Assembly: GCF_900129215.1 (NCBI RefSeq) | Contig: NZ_FQUQ01000004.1 | Coordinates: forward strand, 558,001-622,000 | Reading direction: 5' to 3' | Length of the DNA: 64,000 nucleotides | Origin: Pedobacter caeni | GTDB taxonomy: Bacteria > Bacteroidota > Bacteroidia > Sphingobacteriales > Sphingobacteriaceae | Part shown: positions 58,412 through 64,000 of the stretch, in pieces | Position numbering within the stretch: the stretch's first letter is position 1 | How the letters are laid out: each line of letters begins with the position of its first letter | Translations under genes and position numbers: made by a program | Notes under the pieces: generated by a model | The model's input: the letters and a program-made list of their open reading frames with translations, nothing else | Told to the model about the DNA's origin: nothing | Database searches by the model: none

Positions 58412-58510
58412 AAACACAGCCTCCTCGTAAACACAGCCTACCCCCTCGTAAATACAGATCAGGCTGCAAATACAAATCCCTTCATAAACACAGATCCTCC
58501 ATCAATACGG
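58412..58510. repeat. Six imperfect tandem repeats around AAACACAG
   Basis: Cores AAACACAG, AAACACAG, AAATACAG, AAATACAA, AAACACAG and CAATACGG begin at 58412, 58429, 58450, 58468, 58486 and 58503, spaced 17-21 bases. The spacers are C/T-rich (CTCCTCG, CCCCCTCG). Non-coding in all frames to my eye. It sits in the 512-base gap before the TonB receptor gene; the rest of the gap is A/T-rich apart from the hairpins listed. Confidence 0.65.
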
Positions 58511-58710
58511 GCAGCTTTCCAACCAGGAGCTGAAGAATAAGTTACCCTATTTATAATAATTCTAAATAAATTACAGATTTAAGGATATACTTCTTAGATT
58601 AGCCTAGTTTTTAATCAATCTAAATAACTTGTCATATGAAATAACGATTACAGCAACCTCTCTATCTATTATTCTTTAAAAGAATAAGGGATAAATATAT
58701 TCATGAAAAA

Positions 58711-58734
58711 GCCGTACAGCAGCAACTGTACGGC
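58711..58734 (+). promoter_or_regulatory. Leader hairpin of the TonB receptor gene
   Basis: GCCGTACAG (58711-58719), CAGCAA loop, CTGTACGGC (58726-58734): 9-bp perfect stem starting 69 bases before the receptor ATG, followed by CCTTT-AAAAA-AAAGG (58740-58754), a second weak stem. Possible attenuator, operator or RNA element; no known riboswitch core recognised. Confidence 0.5.
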
Positions 58735-58779
58735 AGATACCTTTAAAAAAAGGAAACTTCTAACGTCAATTAAAAGTAC

Positions 58780-61179
58780 ATGCAAATTAAGAAATTTTTG
58801 CTTACAGGGATATTTTTTGCCCTGAATTTATTAGGTGCGTACGCACAATCCGGAAATTCCACGATTACCGGAAAAGTCAAAGATGAGTCCGGCAGACCGA
58901 TTCCCGGCGCGATCATAAAAATAACAGGCACTAACACTGCTGTTGCAGCAGATGAAAACGGCCTTTTCAAATTTGAGCGGATCAGCTCCGGAAAGGTAAC
59001 GGTTACCGCTTCCGCCATCGGGATGAAACTTCAGCAAAAAAGTGTTTCAATTAGCCCGGAGAAACCTGCAGAACTCCAGTTCATACTCCTTCCCAGCGTT
59101 CAGCAATTGGAATCCGTTGCCATAAACGGACGGACAGTAACCCAGGAAGTGAACCGGCAGGCCTATAATGTCACAGCAATTGATGCCAAAAAACTACACA
59201 ACACCTCTCTTGATATCGGACAGGCATTAGACAGGGTATCAGGAATAAGGGTAAAAGAAACAGGAGGTCTGGGTTCCAATATGAATATTTCGCTCAATGG
59301 TTTTACAGGCAACCAGGTTAAATTTTTTATTGATGGATTGCCTATGGACAATTTTGGCTCCTCCTTTCAATTGAACAACATCCCTATAAATTTCGCAGAA
59401 AGGATAGAAGTATATAAAGGTGTGGTCCCGGTATGGCTTGGGGGTGATGCTTTAGGAGGAGCAGTGAACATCATTACAAAAAGCACTCCACAGACCTATT
59501 TAGATGCGTCCTATTCCTTTGGTTCTTTTAATACACATAAGACCAATGTAAATGCAGGATACACTGCAAGGTCTGGTTTTACCGCACAATTGAATGCCTT
59601 TCAAAATTACTCTGATAACAATTATTGGGTAAATGTGGATGTAGCTGATTTTGAATCGGGAGTTTATACACCCATGCGGGTAAGAAGATTTCATGACAAC
59701 TATCACAATGAAACGGCTATACTTAATCTGGGCGTAATGAATAAAAAATATGCTGATCAGCTATTAGTGGGCATTACCCTCGGACAGAATAAAGCAGATA
59801 TCCAGACAGGTAACAGAATGGAAGATGTATACGGGGCCCGGTTAAGAAAAGGAAATATCATTCAGCCCACATTCAAATACATCAAAAAAGATTTATTCAC
59901 CAAAGGACTTGATGTGCAGCTTACAGGAAGGTACAATTTGGGGGAAGAACGCTCTATTGACACCGCATTCCGCCGATACAACTGGCTCGGAGAAAGCAGT
60001 CCTAAGGACAAAAATCCTGAAGCTAAAGGAGGAGAATCCGGCGAACGGAGAGATTATCGCTATAAAAATAACAATGGCGTGTTTTCGGGAAATATCTCCT
60101 ATGTGATTAATGAGCATCATTCCATCAATTTCAATCACATTACCACGACTTTTAACCGCAAAGGTTTTAATGCATTGGATCCAGGCAACCTGGCCGATCA
60201 GCAGCCCCAAAAAACAACCAAACATGTTACGGGTTTAGGATACCGTTTTGACTACAATCAAAAATGGAGCAGCACCATCTTTGCAAAAAACTATGCTCAG
60301 CAAAGTCAGGCCAGCAAACTGATGGATGGAGTTTATTCCAAAGGCGAAAGAAGCATATCTGAATTTGGTTATGGCTTCGCAACCACTTACCACTTGCTTT
60401 CCAACCTTCAATTAAAGGCTTCCTATGAGAAAGCGAGAAGATTGCCTGAAAACAATGAACTCTTTGGTGATATTGATCTTCTGTCTCCAAATTTAGACCT
60501 GTTACCGGAAAGCAGTAATAACCTCAACATTGGGGCACGTTACCATTTCAGTCTGAACAAAAACCATCAGTTTAGTATCGATGCCAGCTACGTTCACAGA
60601 GACGCTTCAGATTTTATAAGATGGGTTCTTCAGCCGGTTAGTTTTGACGGAAAACAGAATCAGAAAGCTGATAATGTAAGAGATGTTAAAAACAGCAGTA
60701 TCGAGGGAGAAATCAATTACTCTTATAAAAACCTGTTTAATGCGGGCTTTAACATTACTTATCAGAACCTGAGAAACAACACCCGGTATGAACCCGGAAA
60801 GACAGAGCCCAGTCCGACGTTCGGAGACCGGATTCCTAATATGCCTTATATATTCGGAAATGCAAATGCCTCTGTAGTAATCCCCAACATTGGTAAGGAT
60901 AAGAATTCATTAACGATAGGATACAATATGCTTTTTGTCGGAAAGTTCTATCTGCGCTGGCCAAGTAACGGAAGCCAGAGCACAAAAGCTGAAATCCCTC
61001 ATCAGATATCCCACAATGCCAATATGGTCTATACGATGGCCAAAGGTAAATACAACCTTTCTCTGGAGTGTTTTAACCTTGCTGATAAGGTACTGTACGA
61101 CAACTATAGCTTACAAAGACCCAGCAGGTCCTTTGCCTTAAAAGTAAGGTACTTCTTCAGCAAAGACCTTCTTAAATAA
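58780..61179 (+). CDS. TonB-dependent outer-membrane receptor, iron/siderophore type
   Basis: 799 residues: signal peptide (1-22, GAYAQ), CarboxypepD_reg-like beta-sandwich (about 26-110; STITGKVKDESGRPIPGAIIKITGTNTAVAADENGLFKFERI), plug domain (about 125-235; DIGQALDRVSGIRVKETGGLGSNMNISLNGF, FFIDGLPMD, ERIEVYKGVVPVWLGGDALGGAVNIIT) and a 22-strand barrel ending in YFFSKDLLK. Energised by TonB-ExbBD, it imports a scarce large nutrient. The N-domain and the following DUF4374 gene point to siderophore or haem uptake. No SusD homologue follows, which argues against glycans. Preceded by a structured leader. Confidence 0.92.
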   Translation: MQIKKFLLTGIFFALNLLGAYAQSGNSTITGKVKDESGRPIPGAIIKITGTNTAVAADENGLFKFERISSGKVTVTASAIGMKLQQKSVSISPEKPAELQFILLPSVQQLESVAINGRTVTQEVNRQAYNVTAIDAKKLHNTSLDIGQALDRVSGIRVKETGGLGSNMNISLNGFTGNQVKFFIDGLPMDNFGSSFQLNNIPINFAERIEVYKGVVPVWLGGDALGGAVNIITKSTPQTYLDASYSFGSFNTHKTNVNAGYTARSGFTAQLNAFQNYSDNNYWVNVDVADFESGVYTPMRVRRFHDNYHNETAILNLGVMNKKYADQLLVGITLGQNKADIQTGNRMEDVYGARLRKGNIIQPTFKYIKKDLFTKGLDVQLTGRYNLGEERSIDTAFRRYNWLGESSPKDKNPEAKGGESGERRDYRYKNNNGVFSGNISYVINEHHSINFNHITTTFNRKGFNALDPGNLADQQPQKTTKHVTGLGYRFDYNQKWSSTIFAKNYAQQSQASKLMDGVYSKGERSISEFGYGFATTYHLLSNLQLKASYEKARRLPENNELFGDIDLLSPNLDLLPESSNNLNIGARYHFSLNKNHQFSIDASYVHRDASDFIRWVLQPVSFDGKQNQKADNVRDVKNSSIEGEINYSYKNLFNAGFNITYQNLRNNTRYEPGKTEPSPTFGDRIPNMPYIFGNANASVVIPNIGKDKNSLTIGYNMLFVGKFYLRWPSNGSQSTKAEIPHQISHNANMVYTMAKGKYNLSLECFNLADKVLYDNYSLQRPSRSFALKVRYFFSKDLLK

Positions 61180-61230
61180 CCCGCTTTTAAACCACAATTT
61201 TTAATCAAATCAATAATAATTTTTAATCAT

Positions 61231-62478
61231 ATGAGAACAACAGTATCCTACTTTTTAACGTCTGTATTGACCGCAGGCGTTCTTTTAACAAGTTCATGCA
61301 GTAAAAAAGAGAGCCCGCAAATAGATACCGGCACTTCCAATACAGGAAAATCAAAATTCGTCTTTGTTGTTTATACAGATGGTTCAGGTGGTGAGGCCAG
61401 CAGATATATCGTCTCTACGGAGGATGTAAAATCGGGTACCATCTCCACAACAGGAAACGGAGTAGAAACTGATGCCTATTCGTTTATCAAACAAAACAAT
61501 AAACTTTTTGGGATTGTATATGCGGCTCAAGGTCCTACTACTCCTTTTAAACTAAATGAAAAAGGAGAACTGGTACGTGCCGGTGCATCGGTAAACACAG
61601 AAATGACCGGAATCTATGGAACGGTGAACAACAACGAATATGTTGGAGGCTCTGTCGCCAGAAGCTTAGCCAGCCCAATAGGCACATTGTACCGCTTTGA
61701 TGCCGAGAATTTAAGAATAGCAGGAAGAAATACCGTGGATCTTTTCAAAATTACCGGAACAGATGAAATGGCTGTATGGTCTGGTATTACACAGGTGGAC
61801 AACAAATTATTTGCGCCGGTATATTTTTCACCAGGTGTTTCAGGAAAGACAACCAAATATGTTGACAGTACCTGGATTGCCGTGTTTGATTATCCATCCT
61901 TACAATATAAAAAACTGATTCGTGACGGAAGAACCGGTTTTATAGGGAACTGGTTTGGCATGCAGGGCGTAAAACAGATAGAAAATGGCGATGTGTATGC
62001 CTGGTCTACCGCTGGCGGATCCGGCACCTTGAAATCGACAAAACCTTCGGCCATTGTCCGCATTAAAAAAGGCACTGAGGAATTTGACCAATCTTATTTT
62101 TTCAATGTCGAAGCAGTTACAAAGACTAAAATCGCACGTGGAGAGTACATAAAAGATGGAAAATTCCTGATGACACTCTACGCTACGAATGAGGTTGGTG
62201 GTGTTAGCGGAGGCAGGGTGAAATTAGCCATCGTAGACGTGATTAACAAAACGGTTAATTATGTTACCGGTGTTCCTGAACATGAACAAATGAGCTACAA
62301 TATGAAAACTTATGTGGAAGAGGATGGCAAAATCGTCTACTATGTACTTAAAGAGGATGCAGCCAATGGCGGTGAGCATTATTTATATGTAGTTGATGTC
62401 GCTACAAACACTGCGAAAAGAGGTATTAAATTCCAGGGAATCGCTGATGTGACTTCTATAACAAAGCTAAAGTATTAA
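61231..62478 (+). CDS. DUF4374 lipoprotein, partner of the TonB receptor
   Basis: 415 residues with a lipoprotein signal (MRTTVSYFLTSVLTAGVLLTSSCSKKE; Cys23). The mature part is a beta-propeller-like DUF4374 domain: KFVFVVYTDGSGGEASRYIVSTEDVKSGTISTTGNGVETDAYSFIKQNNKLFGIVY, repeated strands with FAPVYFSPGVSG and a closing YLYVVDVATNTAKRGIKFQGIADVTS. DUF4374 proteins regularly accompany TonB receptors of iron or siderophore loci in Bacteroidota and are thought to bind the ligand or its iron at the surface; direct evidence is thin. Begins 51 bases after the receptor and ends before a bidirectional terminator. Confidence 0.88.
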   Translation: MRTTVSYFLTSVLTAGVLLTSSCSKKESPQIDTGTSNTGKSKFVFVVYTDGSGGEASRYIVSTEDVKSGTISTTGNGVETDAYSFIKQNNKLFGIVYAAQGPTTPFKLNEKGELVRAGASVNTEMTGIYGTVNNNEYVGGSVARSLASPIGTLYRFDAENLRIAGRNTVDLFKITGTDEMAVWSGITQVDNKLFAPVYFSPGVSGKTTKYVDSTWIAVFDYPSLQYKKLIRDGRTGFIGNWFGMQGVKQIENGDVYAWSTAGGSGTLKSTKPSAIVRIKKGTEEFDQSYFFNVEAVTKTKIARGEYIKDGKFLMTLYATNEVGGVSGGRVKLAIVDVINKTVNYVTGVPEHEQMSYNMKTYVEEDGKIVYYVLKEDAANGGEHYLYVVDVATNTAKRGIKFQGIADVTSITKLKY

Positions 62479-62510
62479 CAAAAAAAATTAGCCTGTCTGG
62501 TTATTTTATA

Positions 62511-62548
62511 TTTAAGGTCCATAAAGCTTTTGTTTTATGGACCTTAAA
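62511..62548. terminator. Bidirectional terminator after the DUF4374 gene
   Basis: TTTAAGGTCCATAAA (62511-62525), 8-base loop, TTTATGGACCTTAAA (62534-62548): 15-bp perfect stem between convergent genes. Confidence 0.88.
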
Positions 62549-62591
62549 TTTAGCATACGCCGGCATGCTCATTTTTCGGAAATCAGCACAT

Positions 62592-63719
62592 TTATTTCAA
62601 CAGCTCCTCGAGCTTCTCATGAAGGCCTTTTCCTCTCAGGTCCTTTGCCACAATAATTCCTTTATCGTCTACCAATACCGAATGCGGAATCCCACGGATG
62701 GCATACAGTTTCACCATCGGACTTTCCCAGAACTTCAGGTCTGAAATCTGATACCAGTTTAAATGATCGTCTGCAATTGCTTTTTTCCATGCTGCAGCAC
62801 CCTCTGCTTTATCAAGAGACACACCCAGTACATTCAATCCTTTCTCATGATACTTCGCATAAGCAGCAACCAGATTCGGATTTTCCTGACGGCAAGGTCC
62901 GCACCAGGAGGCCCAGAAATCTATTAAAGTATATTTTCCTTTTTTTACCACATCATTTAAAGAAAGCCTGGTACCCTCCGGGGTTAACGCGCTAAAATCA
63001 GGTGCTTTGATGCCTATCGCTACCCTCGATAAATCCTCCAGACGTTCTTTTACTTTAATGCCATAAGTACTGGACTTTACCTCTTTTGAAAGTGACTGGT
63101 ATACAGGCTGAGTAACTGAAGGTTCAATATCCCCGTTAAAAATCAGGTAAGGCGTATAATAAGAAGCCGGGTTCTGAAGAATAAAGTCTTTGGCCAGTAC
63201 GGCCTGCTCTTCTTCCAATTGGTCGAATTGTGCACTGATCGTTTTGACCAGTTCTTCATTCTTAGCAGTACGTGCCTCCTTGTAGGCTTGATTCAATGCT
63301 CTGGTTTTCGCTGTAACAGGTGCCATTATTGCATTAAATTTCAGGTAATCATCATGCGATGCGGAACCGGACAAACTGACCTTAGACAGGTCCTCAGCAT
63401 TTCCTTTCAACACCATCGATGAATTGTCCAGAAAGGCATTGTACCTGATCCTTTTGTTTTCAACCCTCAGGCTATAGAAATCTGCGCCGTTTTTTACTGT
63501 TCCTTTCAGCTCAAACTGATTGTTTTTTACCGTCTGGAAAATGGTATCGATCTGGCCCTGGCCGGCACCATGAATCAGCATCACCTTATCTCCGTCTTTT
63601 AAGCCACTCAACTCCCCTTTTAGAGAAAAGCCTGTTGTATTTTGTGCATTTGCTCCTGCAATACCAAGCAATGACGCCATGGTCAATGAAAGTATGGAGC
63701 GGTTTAGTGTCGTTCTCAT
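62592..63719 (-). CDS. TlpA-family thioredoxin-like protein with DUF4369 domain
   Basis: 375 residues from ATG 63719, with a signal peptide (1-26, GANAQ). The N-terminal DUF4369 domain (about 30-125; FSLKGELSGLKDGDKVMLIHG ... FELKGTVKNG) is followed by a helical linker (about 126-235) and an AhpC/TSA-type thioredoxin fold with the redox motif WASWCGPC (C273, C276) and the cis-Pro loop IRGIPHSVLVDDKG. Such proteins are periplasmic thiol-disulfide reductases, common in Bacteroidota. A longer frame to 63767 lacks the signal-like start. The upstream gene on the same strand ends 25 bases away, so they form an operon. Confidence 0.92.
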   Translation of the reverse strand: MRTTLNRSILSLTMASLLGIAGANAQNTTGFSLKGELSGLKDGDKVMLIHGAGQGQIDTIFQTVKNNQFELKGTVKNGADFYSLRVENKRIRYNAFLDNSSMVLKGNAEDLSKVSLSGSASHDDYLKFNAIMAPVTAKTRALNQAYKEARTAKNEELVKTISAQFDQLEEEQAVLAKDFILQNPASYYTPYLIFNGDIEPSVTQPVYQSLSKEVKSSTYGIKVKERLEDLSRVAIGIKAPDFSALTPEGTRLSLNDVVKKGKYTLIDFWASWCGPCRQENPNLVAAYAKYHEKGLNVLGVSLDKAEGAAAWKKAIADDHLNWYQISDLKFWESPMVKLYAIRGIPHSVLVDDKGIIVAKDLRGKGLHEKLEELLK

Positions 63720-63744
63720 TTGTATCTGTTTATCTTTTATCTGC

Positions 63745-64000
63745 TTATAACAATTCAATTTTATCAATTAACTCCTGGGCAAGTTTCTGGATTTTAGAAG
63801 TTTCTGCATCCGCCAGCTGTCTGGATTTTTTTGCCGCGATAAGTGCTTCTTCTTTCTTTTTCAGCGACAGGCATACTTTAGCAAAGGTGCTCTGGATCGA
63901 ATATTCTTCAGGTTCCAGTGCTACAGCATGTTTGGCCATCAGATAAGCTTGCTGCAATATTGCAGGATTGGAAGCCCCTTTATAATCGGCTCTTCTGGCC
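63745..64000 (-). CDS. C-terminal end of a TPR/thioredoxin-associated protein (runs off the right edge)
   Basis: The last 85 codons of a gene whose start lies beyond base 64000. The frame is open to the window end and reads ARRADYKGASNPAILQQAY, then LMAKHAVALEPEEYSIQSTFAKVCLSLKKKEEALIAAKKSRQLADAETSKIQKLAQELIDKIELL. Two TPR-like helix pairs are visible. In Bacteroidota such C-termini end thioredoxin-family proteins of the TlpA neighbourhood, which fits the next gene. The N-terminal domain cannot be seen, so the full function is unknown. Confidence 0.7.
   Translation of the reverse strand, partial: ARRADYKGASNPAILQQAYLMAKHAVALEPEEYSIQSTFAKVCLSLKKKEEALIAAKKSRQLADAETSKIQKLAQELIDKIELL

Noticed and set aside
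58281..58533. Two small frames over the AAACACAG repeats (for example LYLRGGRLCLRGG on minus)
   Set aside because: They only reflect the DNA repeat; one also runs through the DUF3276 terminator.
58711..58760. Cobalamin or other known riboswitch before the TonB receptor
   Set aside because: No B12-box or other conserved riboswitch core is visible; only a simple hairpin.
1..64000. CRISPR arrays, tRNA or rRNA genes, prophage
   Set aside because: No regularly spaced identical repeats, no cloverleaf-like sequences and no phage structural genes were seen by reading. A tRNAscan or CRISPR search could not be run.

Overview
The window is a chromosomal segment of a Bacteroidota bacterium, most likely a Pedobacter-like member of the Sphingobacteriaceae. 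The evidence is the gene families (DUF4290, DUF3276/PUR, DUF5522, DUF6266, DUF4374, a long-form NusB, a fused SecDF, GH92 mannosidase, a gliding/T9SS-type C-terminal sorting domain, a TonB-dependent receptor with a carboxypeptidase-D-like N-domain). Bacteroidota-type promoter elements (-7 TAnnTTTG, sometimes with -33 TTTG) also precede several genes. About 60 protein genes are packed on both strands. I see no rRNA, tRNA, CRISPR array, prophage or complete insertion sequence.

Layout. 1-5.3 kb: end of a YyaL-type gene, a dipeptide epimerase, a streptothricin-acetyltransferase-like GNAT facing a MarR regulator over a palindromic operator, a GH25 lysozyme and an M20 dipeptidase. 5.5-15.7 kb: IMPase-like protein, two PH-domain membrane proteins, UvrD/PcrA helicase, DUF4290-MurA, cystathionine beta-synthase and DprA. 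15.7-17.9 kb: a small accessory insert with a serine hydrolase and two strong inverted repeats. 17.9-22.9 kb: RsmG-glycosyltransferase, then Tgt-LptF/G-EamA with zero-base spacing. 22.9-26.7 kb: a 0.7 kb non-coding stretch, then a large secreted protein combining a zinc-protease-like domain, a beta-propeller and a probable outer-membrane barrel. 26.8-32.6 kb: OsmC, IspE, ThyA-FolA, SecDF. 33-40.9 kb: NDH-2, HMG-CoA lyase, an adhesin-like CHU_C protein, class II aldolase, a 174-bp element with 36-bp terminal inverted repeats, and a DUF6266-GNAT fusion.

41-44 kb: AccD and a GH92 mannosidase. 44.5-47.6 kb: GlmM-cysteine desulfurase-GNAT operon. 47.8-49.8 kb: overlapping methyltransferase-PAP2-ZIP operon. 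49.8-53 kb: an overlapping minus-strand operon YbbR-CoaE-MBL nuclease-DUF5522-MarR with a clear promoter. 53-56 kb: NusB-DUF1573-YajC and a leucine-type dehydrogenase. 56-64 kb: a YheI/TM287-type ABC half-transporter, a PUR-type nucleic-acid-binding protein, a repeat-rich intergenic region, a TonB receptor-DUF4374 iron/siderophore-type pair, and a TlpA-like thioredoxin operon running off the window.

Most of the content is ordinary core genome: envelope precursor synthesis (MurA, GlmM, IspE, AccD), nucleotide and cofactor metabolism, translation and secretion. The least explained items are the 174-bp palindromic element with its adjoining DUF6266-GNAT gene, the protease-propeller-barrel fusion, several structured intergenic regions, and active-site substitutions in MurA (Asp for Cys, predicting fosfomycin resistance) and Tgt (zinc ligands lost). 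I found no multi-gene system that I can defend as new.
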